Of a DNA stretch of 41,173 nucleotides, positions 1 to 7,890 are shown in pieces. Source of the stretch: Pseudomonas fluorescens (GTDB lineage Bacteria > Pseudomonadota > Gammaproteobacteria > Pseudomonadales > Pseudomonadaceae). The notes beneath the pieces are model-generated. The model worked only from the letters and a program-made list of their open reading frames with translations, did no database searches and had not been told where the DNA came from. The DNA lies in contig NZ_JAGGOF010000005.1 of the NCBI RefSeq assembly GCF_018614775.1, positions 1 through 41,173 on the forward strand. The letters are read 5' to 3'. Made by a program: the position numbers and the translations under genes. Each line of letters opens with the position of its first letter. The stretch's first letter is position 1.

Positions 1-300
1 CTTATAGCCGACCTGGCTCTTTCGGCCATACACCCGCCAGATCTGCGGTGCCTGGGCTGTAGAACCAAATCTATGAGAGGCAAATCTGTGGGGGGCAAGT
101 CTGTGGGAGCAAAGCTTGCTCGCGAGGCGTCCTGACAGCCGACCAACTCTTCCGACTATACCCTGATCTCCCTGTGGGAGCGGGCTTGCTCGCGAATGCG
201 GCCTGACAGCCAACCAGCCTCTTCCGGCAGTACCCAACCCCCTGTGGGAGCGAGCCCGCTCGCGATAGCGGCCTGACAGTCAACAAAGCCGTCAAACCTC
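1..300. repeat. Tandem array of same-direction REP elements
   Basis: Three REP cores (CTGTGGGAGC ... GCTCGCGA) begin at about 101, 172 and 242. Each is followed by a similar tail containing CCTGACAG and, in the first two, CTCTTCCG and TACCC. The period is therefore 70-71 bases and all copies point the same way. Bases 5-40 resemble the tail of a further diverged unit, so the array probably extends left of the window. Ordinary REPs elsewhere in this window are inverted pairs. An open frame across the array on the minus strand is repeat-derived and is not called. Confidence 0.8.
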
Positions 301-309
301 TCCGCCTAC

Positions 310-1113
310 TCAATGCACAATCGAATTCGGCGGCAGATGCCCCAGCCGTTCCGTCAGCCTTATTCGCTGGATGGGGTCGTCACTGAGCATCAGGGCATGT
401 TCCAGGTCGAATCGCTCGGCGTTGGGGCAGTCGAGGCGTTGGTACAGGCTGGCGCGGGCGAGGTAGTCGGCGGCGCTGGCGTTGCCCAGTTCCAGCACCC
501 GTTCGGCGTCGATCAGCGCCGCGATGTAATCGTCGTTCGCCAGGTGCAACTGGCGCAGATTGCGCGACAGGCGCTGGAGCATCTGAATCGGTTCGGCGGT
601 GACCAGGTGCTCAGCCTTGAGCGGCATGTTTGCGCCGTATTGGCGATTCAGCAATTGCCGGCAGTCGTTGGTGTACAACCGACGCCCACCGCACGGATCA
701 AGCAAATGGTCGGCGCCAGGTACCTTCAGCAGGAAATGGCCGGGGAAATTGACGCCGACCATCGGAATCTCCAGGCCTCGCGCCAACTCCAGGGCGATCA
801 GGCCGAGGGCCAGCGGTTGCCCTCGCTTGCGCGCCAATACCTTGTCCAGCAGCGCAGCTTGCGCGCGCAAAGGCGTGGCATCGTCCTGAGCGAAGCCCAG
901 GTCATTGAGCCGTCGCAGTAACGGCTGGCCCAGTTCGTTGACCGGCAGCATCGGCAGGTCATGGCTGACCCGCTGTTGCAGATCTTTGAAATCTCTCAGC
1001 AACGCCGGTACATCCACCTCGCGATCATGTTCGGCGGCGATCCATAAAGCGGCTTCGAACAGCGCCGGCGGCGAGCGGTGCAGGCAGGCAAAAAAGGCTT
1101 GGCGCGGTTTCAT
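310..1113 (-). CDS. SirB1-family (transglutaminase-like) protein
   Basis: The 267-residue product matches the SirB1 / transglutaminase-like family. Signature segments are KRGQPLALG near residues 96-104 and GVNFPGHFLLK near 120-130, followed by a helical TPR-like C-terminus (about 185-260). Family members are cytosolic and of uncertain biochemical role; some are encoded beside prmC/hemK. I chose the ATG at 1113 because CCGGAG lies 6-7 bases upstream of it. A longer in-frame ATG at 1152 has a weaker ribosome site and adds 13 unconserved-looking residues. The gene stands alone, divergent from the leucine-dehydrogenase-like gene and ending against the REP array. The family assignment is firm; the function is not known. 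Confidence 0.82.
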   Translation of the reverse strand: MKPRQAFFACLHRSPPALFEAALWIAAEHDREVDVPALLRDFKDLQQRVSHDLPMLPVNELGQPLLRRLNDLGFAQDDATPLRAQAALLDKVLARKRGQPLALGLIALELARGLEIPMVGVNFPGHFLLKVPGADHLLDPCGGRRLYTNDCRQLLNRQYGANMPLKAEHLVTAEPIQMLQRLSRNLRQLHLANDDYIAALIDAERVLELGNASAADYLARASLYQRLDCPNAERFDLEHALMLSDDPIQRIRLTERLGHLPPNSIVH

Positions 1114-1298
1114 CAAACTCTCCGGGCTATGCCCCCGTTGTAGCTCTGCCATGGACTTTCGTCCAGTCCCGGACAGACGCCGTCACAGGTTATGCCGAAA
1201 AGGTCGAAGACAACGTGATCTTATTCTGGTGTGTTTCAGCAAATTCCGACCGCACGCCTATACTGGCGGAACGAACAAAGTGATTCGGGAGCCTTTCG

Positions 1299-2318
1299 AT
1301 GTTCGCTCTCATGCAAAGCTCCCGCCTTGAATCGCTGCACTTAAGCGTAGACCCGATGACCGGGTTGAAGGCGGTGATTGCCATTCATTGCAGCCGTCCA
1401 GGGCCCGCCCTGGGAGGTTGTCGTTACCTTGCCTACCCCGACGACGAAAGTGCCGTGGCGGACGCCGTGCGTCTGGCCCAAGGCATGAGCTATAAGGCGG
1501 CCCTGGCCGGTTTGCCCGTGGGTGGCGGGGTGGCGGTGATCATGCGCCCAGCCCATGTCGAAAGCCGCGCAGCATTGTTCGAGGCGTTTGGACGCTGCAT
1601 CGAGCAACTGGACGGGCGCTACATCACCGCCATCGACAGTGGCACGTCGGTGGCCGACATGGATTGCATCGCCCAGCAGACCCGTCACGTCACCAGCACC
1701 ACGTCCGCCGGAGACCCCGCGCCCCATGCGGCGATGGGCGTATTTGCCGGCATCCGGGCCACGGCCATGGCGCGCCTGGGCAGCGACAACCTCGAAAGCC
1801 TGCGGGTGGCGATCCAGGGCCTGGGCAATGTCGGTTATGCCCTGGCCGAACAGCTGCACGCAGCTGGCGCCGAACTGCTGGTCAGCGACATCGACCCTGG
1901 CAAGGTGCAACTGGCGATGGAGCAACTGGGCGCCCACCCCATCGCCAACGATGCGTTGCTCAGCACTCCCTGCGACATCCTTGCACCCTGCGGCCTGGGC
2001 GGGGTACTCAACAGCCACAGCGTGGCGCAACTGCGCTGCTCGGCGGTGGCCGGTTCGGCCCATAACCAGTTGAGCAACCTGCAAGTGGCTGATCAACTGG
2101 AACGGCGCGGGATCCTCTACGCACCGGATTATGTGATCAACTCAGGCGGCCTGATCTACGTCGCCCTGAAGCATCGCGGCGAAGAACTGCCGACCATCAC
2201 CGCGCACCTGTCGAAAATCGGCACGCGCCTGACCGAAGTCTTCGCCCACGCCCAGGCGGAAAAGCGCTCACCGGCCCGGGTGGCCGATGAGTTGGCGGAG
2301 CGTTTGTTGTACCGATAA
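1299..2318 (+). CDS. Leu/Glu/Phe/Val dehydrogenase family protein with catalytic Lys replaced
   Basis: The 339-residue product belongs to the Glu/Leu/Phe/Val dehydrogenase family, which oxidatively deaminates branched-chain amino acids with NAD. The N-terminal substrate domain (1-140) has GMSYKAALAGLPVGGG at 62-77 and the SGTSVADMD aspartate segment near 105-115. The Rossmann domain has GLGNVG near 170-180, and the C-terminus has PDYVINSGGL. The first substrate-binding lysine (K66 in GMSYK) is present. The second, catalytic lysine of the family's GGGKAVI motif reads as valine (V78, codon GTG at 1530-1532). The fold is therefore clear but normal dehydrogenase activity is doubtful. The gene is single, with a hairpin terminator immediately downstream. 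Start is the ATG at 1299. Confidence 0.85.
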   Translation: MFALMQSSRLESLHLSVDPMTGLKAVIAIHCSRPGPALGGCRYLAYPDDESAVADAVRLAQGMSYKAALAGLPVGGGVAVIMRPAHVESRAALFEAFGRCIEQLDGRYITAIDSGTSVADMDCIAQQTRHVTSTTSAGDPAPHAAMGVFAGIRATAMARLGSDNLESLRVAIQGLGNVGYALAEQLHAAGAELLVSDIDPGKVQLAMEQLGAHPIANDALLSTPCDILAPCGLGGVLNSHSVAQLRCSAVAGSAHNQLSNLQVADQLERRGILYAPDYVINSGGLIYVALKHRGEELPTITAHLSKIGTRLTEVFAHAQAEKRSPARVADELAERLLYR

Positions 2319-2321
2319 AAA

Positions 2322-2377
2322 AAGATCGCAGCTTCAACAGCACCACATTGTGGGGCGCTGTCGAAGGCTGCGATCTT
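2322..2377. terminator. Bidirectional terminator between dehydrogenase and yebG
   Basis: Arms AAGATCGCAGCTTC (2322-2335) and GAAGGCTGCGATCTT (2363-2377) form a long imperfect stem. An A-run lies on the left flank. The element sits between two convergent genes and can serve both. Confidence 0.75.
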
Positions 2378-2384
2378 CTGTTGG

Positions 2385-2645
2385 TTATTCGTCCGACGGG
2401 TTGAGCAGTTCGGCCAAGGCGTCCGGTTGGCTCTTGAAGGCCTTGGCGAACACATCACGGTTCTTCGCCATGTAGATCCCGGCTTCTTCCACCTGTTGCT
2501 CACTCAGCGATGGCACCGCTTTGTGCAACACCTGCGCCAGCAATTCGGCGAGTTCCAGCATCTTGTCATGACGGTCAGCTTCGGCTTTATCCATGAACAA
2601 GCGCTCCAGATCTCGGCTGCTGCGGTATACCACTTCGACGGCCAT
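2385..2645 (-). CDS. yebG: YebG family SOS-induced protein
   Basis: This 86-residue protein begins MAVEVVYRSSRDLERLF and contains EADRHDKMLELAELLAQ, the hallmark pattern of the YebG family. E. coli YebG is a small protein induced by DNA damage under LexA control; its biochemical function is not established. Length agrees with the family (about 85-96 residues). The ATG at 2645 has GAGGTGG just upstream. A perfect LexA operator lies 43-58 bases upstream, which independently supports the identification. It converges on the dehydrogenase gene and is divergent from psiE. Confidence 0.93.
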   Translation of the reverse strand: MAVEVVYRSSRDLERLFMDKAEADRHDKMLELAELLAQVLHKAVPSLSEQQVEEAGIYMAKNRDVFAKAFKSQPDALAELLNPSDE

Positions 2646-2687
2646 TTACCACCTCACATGCCTTCACATTGGTTGTCTTTGTGAATA

Positions 2688-2703
2688 CTGTATTTATATA
2701 CAG
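2688..2703. promoter_or_regulatory. LexA (SOS) box of yebG
   Basis: CTGTATTTATATACAG is a perfect match to the gammaproteobacterial LexA consensus CTGT-N8-ACAG, with an AT-rich centre. It lies directly upstream of yebG, where LexA would block transcription until the SOS response. Confidence 0.93.
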
Positions 2704-2900
2704 GCAAGAGGATAAGCGAATCCTTTTGCTTTGGATAGTGGCTTTTTAATGTAGACCGATTTCGGGGTTTGTTCCGCGAGCAACGTGTCCGATGCCAGCC
2801 TGTCGCCATCTCATGACAGCCTCTGGCCTTTTTTCTGCATGCAGAAACCGTCACGTCCAACCCGCATCATCCGGTCGAGTCGACCTAAGGAAACCACATC

Positions 2901-3401
2901 GTGAAAATCAACTGGGCCGAGAACCTGCGCCAGAACGTGCATCAACTGGCCGAATCCCTGGGCAACCTGTTCGTCGAGACCTTCCACTACCTGGCGCTGT
3001 TCGCCATTGGTGCAGTGACTGCCTGGGCGGCGGTGATGGAGTTCCTGCAGATGATCGAGGCAGGGCACATCAAGATCGATGACATCCTGCTGCTGTTCAT
3101 CTACCTGGAATTGGGCGCGATGGTCGGGATCTACTTCAAGACCAACCACATGCCGGTGCGGTTTCTGATCTACGTGGCGATCACGGCGCTGACGCGCCTG
3201 CTGATCTCCAACGTTTCCCACCACAACCCGCCGGACCTGGGCATCATCTACCTGTGCGGTGGGATTCTGCTGCTGGCGTTCGCGATCCTGGTGGTGCGCT
3301 ATGCCTCGTCGCAATTCCCTTCGGTGAAGATCGAGCACCCGCACCGCAAGGTGGGCGCGGGTTCCAGCGAGCATGCCGAAGTGGAAAAGGGCGAAATCTA
3401 G
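2901..3401 (+). CDS. psiE: PsiE family phosphate-starvation-inducible membrane protein
   Basis: The 166-residue inner-membrane protein has four hydrophobic segments, at about 27-49, 60-78, 87-104 and 113-133. Between them is the family pattern LGAMVGIYFKTNHMPVRFL. In E. coli, psiE is induced by phosphate starvation and its molecular role is unknown. The start is a GTG at 2901, with TAAGGA about 9 bases upstream. The hydrophilic C-terminus (residues 140-166) is basic then acidic. The stop overlaps the stop of the convergent DUF3509 gene by four bases (3398-3401). No obvious Pho box was recognised upstream, so phosphate control is inferred from the family only. Confidence 0.9.
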   Translation: MKINWAENLRQNVHQLAESLGNLFVETFHYLALFAIGAVTAWAAVMEFLQMIEAGHIKIDDILLLFIYLELGAMVGIYFKTNHMPVRFLIYVAITALTRLLISNVSHHNPPDLGIIYLCGGILLLAFAILVVRYASSQFPSVKIEHPHRKVGAGSSEHAEVEKGEI

Positions 3402-3721
3402 AGGCTGGCGGCAGAGGATGCCGTGCCTTGCGCGTGTGCTTGCGGCGGTGGCAGCTTGAAGTTGTCGCCGCCCGTCATGGCTTCCAGGATGGCCACGGCG
3501 CTGTGACCTTCTTCGATGGCGATGCCGAATTGAATGCTCTGCACCAAGCGTCGCAGGCGTTCCGGGTCGTTGCGCTGCTGGGCGCTGATCATGCGTTTGG
3601 CGACAATGCGCCCGCTCTTGGACAGGGTCAGCATGATGCTGCCGTCCAGGCCCTGGATGCTCAGGTTGATTTGATAGTGCGGCGCAAAAGCGTCGGTAAT
3701 GATCTGAAAAGGGTTGTCCAT
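3398..3721 (-). CDS. DUF3509 domain protein
   Basis: The 107-residue product starts MDNPFQIITDAFAPHYQINL and matches the DUF3509 family, small soluble proteins found mostly in Pseudomonas. The conserved part is about residues 1-90, including SGRIVAKRMIS and a RLRRLVQSIQFGIA helix. The last 18 residues are Pro/Gln/Ala/Ser-rich and probably disordered. No signal peptide or membrane segment is visible. It is convergent with psiE and shares four bases of stop codon overlap. Function is unknown. Family members of this kind often occur as several paralogues per genome. Confidence 0.85.
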   Translation of the reverse strand: MDNPFQIITDAFAPHYQINLSIQGLDGSIMLTLSKSGRIVAKRMISAQQRNDPERLRRLVQSIQFGIAIEEGHSAVAILEAMTGGDNFKLPPPQAHAQGTASSAASL

Positions 3722-4216
3722 GATGCGTCACCGCCTGATTGAACGTGCAGTTGTTGACCGGCCTTGATCGGGATTAGTTCGTAACACCAGACCATCGGCA
3801 TTCCATGATCGTGCTCATCGTCAGTTCCCAGGGGCAGTGCACAAGGCGATCAGGTGATCGCGGCTTGCAACGGCTCCCTTCTGGTGGATAGCAAGGGGCG
3901 TGCCGGAAAAACCGTCGGACAATGTTCGCGGGGTGGAGGGCGTTGAGGCTCTGGAACGGGAGGGCATAGGCTGCCCGTTTCGGGGCCGGGTGTTCGTTGG
4001 CGGTGCGAGCGGGGTGCGATTTTGCAAGAGGTGGCGGAGCCGGGAAACTCCCGACATTAACAGCGCCTTTGTCCGTTGTCCGGCTTTATTTGCAAATGAA
4101 TATTTTTCTTTTTCCAGGGGTTGAATTGTTCTGCCGCCAGCCCGACTCTGTATTCAAGGGGCCGTTGCACCAACGTCGATGGCCCCCGGCGAGCTAGCTG
4201 AAATAAGGGATGAACT
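3722..4216. other. Intergenic region upstream of hpf
   Basis: About 495 bases without a convincing gene. Short frames here (for example 74-78 codons on either strand) lack family resemblance and good ribosome sites. The last 140 bases are AT-rich and probably contain the hpf promoter, followed by a leader hairpin at 4158-4186. Confidence 0.6.
4158..4186 (+). promoter_or_regulatory. Leader hairpin before hpf
   Basis: GGGGCC (4158-4163) can pair with GGCCCC (4181-4186). An inner stem CGTTG/CAACG encloses a CAC loop. It ends about 30 bases before the hpf start and lacks a U-run, so it looks like a 5' UTR structure and not a terminator. Any regulatory role is inferred. Confidence 0.4.
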
Positions 4217-4627
4217 ATGCAAATCCAAGTCAACAGCGATAACCATATTCAAAGCAGCATCCGACTGGAGGAGTGGGTACGTACTACCATCGAAAGCACG
4301 CTCGAACGTTATGAAGAAGATCTGACACGGGTTGAAGTCCATTTGCGGGACGAGAACGGCGACAAGCCGGGGCCTCATGATTTGCGTTGCCAGCTTGAGG
4401 CTCGGCCAAAAGGTCATCAGCCGATTTCCGTGACACACAAGGCCGATTCGCTGGAACTGGCGATCGAAGGGGCGGCCACCAAGCTGGAGCACGCCCTGGA
4501 GCATTTGTTCGGCAAGCTGCGCGGCAAGCGTGCCGCCAATGCGGTGCCGACCGAATCAGTCGCGTTGGCCGACGCGTTGCTGGAGGAAGAATTCCTGGAG
4601 AACGAACGGGCCGCGCTTAACGGGTGA
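4217..4627 (+). CDS. HPF/RaiA family ribosome hibernation factor
   Basis: The 136-residue protein begins MQIQVNSDNHIQSS and contains SLELAIEGAATKLEHALEHL, the pattern of the HPF/RaiA (sigma-54 modulation protein / S30EA) family. Members bind the 30S decoding region and silence ribosomes in stationary phase or stress. The S30AE-type domain covers about residues 1-105. The tail (105-136) is acidic and lacks the long-HPF dimerisation domain, so this is a short or medium form. The start has AAGGGATG just upstream. This is probably a second paralogue, since the rpoN-linked hpf usually found in Pseudomonas has different neighbours; that is inference. A terminator follows at once. Confidence 0.85.
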   Translation: MQIQVNSDNHIQSSIRLEEWVRTTIESTLERYEEDLTRVEVHLRDENGDKPGPHDLRCQLEARPKGHQPISVTHKADSLELAIEGAATKLEHALEHLFGKLRGKRAANAVPTESVALADALLEEEFLENERAALNG

Positions 4628-4654
4628 TACCCCGTTCAATTTGAACCTCAGTGG

Positions 4655-4682
4655 AAAAGGGCCTGCAATCGCAGGCCCTTTT
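4655..4682. terminator. Rho-independent terminator of hpf, probably bidirectional
   Basis: AAAAGGGCCTGC (4655-4666), loop AATC, then GCAGGCCCTTTT. The stem is perfect and is flanked by A and T runs, so it can also end the convergent AraC-family gene. Confidence 0.9.
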
Positions 4683-4724
4683 CATTTGCAGGGATCTGAA
4701 GAGCGATGCCGAAGCGGCGATCTT

Positions 4725-5600
4725 CTAACGCAAAAACGCCTGCCGATATTCCCCAGGCGTCGCTCCCAAGGCCTGGCGGAAGCGGTTGGTGAAGTGGCTG
4801 GCGCTGGCGAATCCACAGCCCAGCGCCACATCGCCCAACGGTTGCGACGTGGTGCGCAGCAGCTGCCGCGCCCGCGCCAGGCGTCTTGCCAGCACATATT
4901 GGTGGGGTGGCAGGCCGAAGCTTTCGCGGAACATCCGTGCGAAGTGGTATTGCGACAATGCGCACAACGCCGCCAACTGCCCAAGGCTGATGGCGTCGGC
5001 GAGGTGGCTGTCGATGTAGTCCACCAGCAGGCGCCGCTGGTGAGCGGCCAGGCCGCCCTTGAGGCGCAGCTCATGGCGCTGGCCGACCTGGCTGAGCAGC
5101 ACATGATCGAGCAAGTCGTGGGCCAGGCTGGTGGTCAGCAAGCGTTCTGCGGGTTCGTCCCAGTTCAGTGCGATCAACTGGCGAAAACGCCGGGCCTGTA
5201 GCGGGTCGTCGAGGAACGTCGCTTCGCACAGTTGCACTTGCCGGGGTTCGCGGTCCAGCAGCGTGACGCAACCGAGGGCGAACTGTTCAGGACTGAAGTA
5301 CAGGTGGGCGAGGCGGATGTCGCCGTTGATGACCCAGGCCGACTCATGCCCGGCTGGCAGGATGCAGAGTTTGTCGGGGCCGCCGGTGGTGTCCGGTCGC
5401 TCGCGACGAAACGTGCCGGTGCCGCCGGCGATGTAGCACGACAGCGTATGGTGGGTCGGCGCCTCATACTCCTGGGCGTCGTGATGATTGCTCCACAACG
5501 CGGCCGCCATGCCGTCACCCAGCTCGGCACTGTGCTCCAGGCGAGCATTGGGCGAGCGGTTGAGGGCTTGAAAGACTTGCAAGGTCTGCAGTGTGGGCAT
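4725..5600 (-). CDS. AraC family transcriptional regulator
   Basis: The 291-residue regulator has an N-terminal cupin-like sensing region (about 20-160) and a C-terminal AraC DNA-binding domain (about 190-290). The two helix-turn-helix units are seen as ISLGQLAALCALSQYHFARMF and PLGDVALGCGFASASHFTNRF, ending with the usual GATPGEYR. The ATG at 5600 has GGAG about 10 bases upstream. It is divergent from an EamA-family exporter starting at 5739, so that transporter is the most likely target. The ligand cannot be read from the sequence. Confidence 0.9.
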   Translation of the reverse strand: MPTLQTLQVFQALNRSPNARLEHSAELGDGMAAALWSNHHDAQEYEAPTHHTLSCYIAGGTGTFRRERPDTTGGPDKLCILPAGHESAWVINGDIRLAHLYFSPEQFALGCVTLLDREPRQVQLCEATFLDDPLQARRFRQLIALNWDEPAERLLTTSLAHDLLDHVLLSQVGQRHELRLKGGLAAHQRRLLVDYIDSHLADAISLGQLAALCALSQYHFARMFRESFGLPPHQYVLARRLARARQLLRTTSQPLGDVALGCGFASASHFTNRFRQALGATPGEYRQAFLR

Positions 5601-5738
5601 GATCGATGGTCTCCAACGCCTTGCATCCTACTCCGTCGACCGGCCGGTGCCAGCCAGGCTGCCGAGAAAACCGCAAGTTTATGCAAGTGCCGGTTTGGCC
5701 GCGCCGTGATACTGGGGGCATTGTCAGGAGCTGCCGCC

Positions 5739-6635
5739 ATGAACCTCTCGTTGTACCTGCTCACCGTGCTCATCTGGGGCACCACCTGGATCGCGCTGAA
5801 ACTGCAGTTGGGCGTCGTTGCCATCCCGGTGTCGATCGTCTACCGCTTCGGCCTTGCAGCGCTGATTCTGTTTGCGCTGCTGCTGCTCAGTCGGCGCCTG
5901 CAGGTGATGAATCGGCGCGGTCATCTGATTTGCGTGGCCCAGGGGCTGTGCCTGTTTTGTATCAACTTCATGTGTTTTCTTACCGCCAGCCAGTGGATTC
6001 CCAGCGGGCTGGTTGCTGTGGTGTTTTCCACGGCCACGCTCTGGAATGCGCTCAATGCGCGGCTGTTCTTCGGGCAGCGGATTGCCCGTAACGTGTTGTT
6101 GGGTGGAGCCTTGGGACTGCTAGGCCTGGCGCTGCTGTTCTGGCCCGAGCTGGCCGGTCACAGTGCGAGCCCGCAAACGCTGCTCGGGTTGGCGCTGGCG
6201 CTGCTGGGCACCCTGTGTTTTTCGGCGGGGAACATGCTGTCGAGCCTGCAACAGAAGGCCGGCCTCAAACCGTTGACCACCAATGCCTGGGGCATGGCCT
6301 ATGGCGCAAGCATGTTGGCGGCCTGGTGTGTTTTCCAAGGCATTCCCTTCGATATGGAATGGAACACGCGCTACATCGGTTCGCTGTTGTACCTGGTGAT
6401 CCCCGGTTCGGTGATCGGCTTTACCGCCTACCTGACGCTGGTCGGGCGCATGGGGCCGGAGCGGGCCGCGTATTGCACGGTGCTGTTCCCGGTGGTGGCG
6501 TTGAACGTTTCGGCCTTTGTCGAAGGTTATCAATGGACCGCACCGGCGTTGGCCGGGTTGGTTTTGGTGATGTTGGGGAACGTGTTGGTGTTCCGCAAGC
6601 CCCGCCCGGCGTCCATGAAAGCCGCGTTGGGCTGA
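5739..6635 (+). CDS. EamA family (DMT superfamily) transporter
   Basis: The 298-residue integral membrane protein has about ten hydrophobic segments in two EamA repeats, beginning MNLSLYLLTVLIWGTTWIA. Relatives export metabolites or amino acids through the inner membrane; the substrate here is unknown. The frame is open for 169 codons further upstream, but that part overlaps the AraC gene in antisense and is not hydrophobic. I chose the ATG at 5739 because CAGGAG lies 8 bases upstream and the TM pattern begins there. The gene is divergent from the AraC regulator, a common regulator-exporter arrangement. Confidence 0.9.
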   Translation: MNLSLYLLTVLIWGTTWIALKLQLGVVAIPVSIVYRFGLAALILFALLLLSRRLQVMNRRGHLICVAQGLCLFCINFMCFLTASQWIPSGLVAVVFSTATLWNALNARLFFGQRIARNVLLGGALGLLGLALLFWPELAGHSASPQTLLGLALALLGTLCFSAGNMLSSLQQKAGLKPLTTNAWGMAYGASMLAAWCVFQGIPFDMEWNTRYIGSLLYLVIPGSVIGFTAYLTLVGRMGPERAAYCTVLFPVVALNVSAFVEGYQWTAPALAGLVLVMLGNVLVFRKPRPASMKAALG

Positions 6636-6648
6636 GTCAGCCAATAAA

Positions 6649-6680
6649 CCGTGGCGAGGGAGCCAGCGCCCTCGCCACGG
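6649..6680. terminator. Hairpin between convergent eamA-type gene and reductase gene
   Basis: CCGTGGCGAGGG (6649-6660), an 8-base loop, then CCCTCGCCACGG (6669-6680). The 12-bp stem is perfect. The same GTGGCGAGGG core recurs in the hairpin beside norR (9919-9954), so this belongs to a dispersed hairpin family used as a terminator. Confidence 0.75.
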
Positions 6681-6698
6681 TGCCTTACGGCTCGGGGT

Positions 6699-7670
6699 TT
6701 ATTTCCAGACCTGCGGGTTGACCAGGTTCTGCGGTCGCTCGCCCAGCAGCGCACTGCGCAAGTTATCCACCGCAAGGTCGGCCATGGCAGCACGGGTCTC
6801 GGAGGTGGCCGAGCCAATATGCGGCAGGGTGACGGCGTTCTTCAGCTGGAACAGCGGCGATTCGGCCAGTGGCTCTTTCTCGTAGACATCCAGTCCGGCG
6901 CCGCGGATGCGGTTGTTTTGCAAGGCTTCGACCAACGCGGGCTCATCCACCACCGGACCGCGGGAAATATTGATCAGGATGGCGCTCGACTTCATCAGGG
7001 TCAGTTCACGCTGCCCGATCAAGTGGCGGGTCTTCTCGCTCAAGGGCACGACCAGGCAAACGAAATCCGCTTCTGCCAGCAGCTGATCCAGCTCGCGAAA
7101 TTGCGCGCCCAGCTGGTTTTCCAGTTCGGTCTTGCGGCTGTTGCCGCTATAGATAATCGGCATGTTGAACCCCAGCCGGCCACGCCGGGCGATGGCTGCG
7201 CCGATGTTGCCCATGCCGACGATGCCCAGGGTCTTGCCGTGTACATCGCTGCCGAACAGTTGCGGTCCGACCGTCGCCTTCCATTCCCCGGCCTTGGTCC
7301 AGGCGTCCAGTTCCGCAACGCGACGGGCGCTGCTCATCAGCAGGGCGAAGGCCAGGTCGGCGGTACTTTCGGTGAGCACGTCGGGGGTATTGGTGAGCAT
7401 GATCCCGCGCTCATTGAAGTAGCTCAGGTCGTAGTTGTCGTAGCCCACCGAAATGCTGGACACCACTTGCAGGTTCGCGGCGCCTTGCAGCTGCTCACGC
7501 CCGAGCTTGCGCCCGACGCCAATCAGCCCATGAACGTGGGGCAGGGCTTCGTTGAACTGCGTGTTGATGTCACCCTTCGACGGGGTTGGCACGATCACGT
7601 CAAAGTCCTGTTGCAGGCGCTCGACTACCTGGGGCGTGATACGGCTGAAGGCAAGTACGGTTTTTTTCAT
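6699..7670 (-). CDS. D-2-hydroxyacid dehydrogenase (GhrB-like glyoxylate/hydroxypyruvate/2-ketoacid reductase)
   Basis: The 323-residue cytosolic enzyme belongs to the D-isomer-specific 2-hydroxyacid dehydrogenase family. It is closest in pattern to GhrB/TkrA, which reduces glyoxylate, hydroxypyruvate or 2-ketogluconate with NADPH. Visible motifs are SISVGYDNYD in the substrate domain, the nucleotide fold LGIVGMGNIG near 150, NISRGPVVDE (catalytic Arg), GLDVYEKEPL (Glu) and LPHIGSATSETR (catalytic His). The ATG at 7670 is preceded by a weak ribosome site. No gluconate-catabolism genes are adjacent, so the physiological substrate is left open. It is flanked by a hairpin downstream and a REP pair upstream. 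Confidence 0.9.
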   Translation of the reverse strand: MKKTVLAFSRITPQVVERLQQDFDVIVPTPSKGDINTQFNEALPHVHGLIGVGRKLGREQLQGAANLQVVSSISVGYDNYDLSYFNERGIMLTNTPDVLTESTADLAFALLMSSARRVAELDAWTKAGEWKATVGPQLFGSDVHGKTLGIVGMGNIGAAIARRGRLGFNMPIIYSGNSRKTELENQLGAQFRELDQLLAEADFVCLVVPLSEKTRHLIGQRELTLMKSSAILINISRGPVVDEPALVEALQNNRIRGAGLDVYEKEPLAESPLFQLKNAVTLPHIGSATSETRAAMADLAVDNLRSALLGERPQNLVNPQVWK

Positions 7671-7772
7671 CGCGCAAGGCTCATCTGGCAGAGAATACCA
7701 AGCACGCTAACATTCTGGGTGGGGATTAGGCGAGGGGGAGCCTGATTGGAACACGGGTCTGGAGTGCAATAC

Positions 7773-7864
7773 CTGTGGGAGCGAGCCTGCTCGCGATGGC
7801 GCCGGGTCAGGCAACATCGTCGGTGACTCACCTGCCGCCATCGCGAGCAGGCTCGCTCCCACAG
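7773..7864. repeat. REP inverted pair (REPIN)
   Basis: CTGTGGGAGCGAGCCTGCTC begins the left arm, and its reverse complement closes the right arm. About 29 bases match perfectly, separated by about 35 bases. It lies between two genes on the minus strand. Confidence 0.9.
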
Positions 7865-7890
7865 AGGGGCTCTATACCTGTCCTGCCGAC

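Noticed and set aside
71..313. 80-codon open frame on the minus strand
   Set aside because: It lies entirely within the tandem REP array; its sequence is a translation of the repeat.
3821..4124. Short open frames of 74-78 codons on both strands in the gap before hpf
   Set aside because: No family resemblance, no good ribosome site, arginine/proline-rich composition typical of chance frames in GC-rich DNA.
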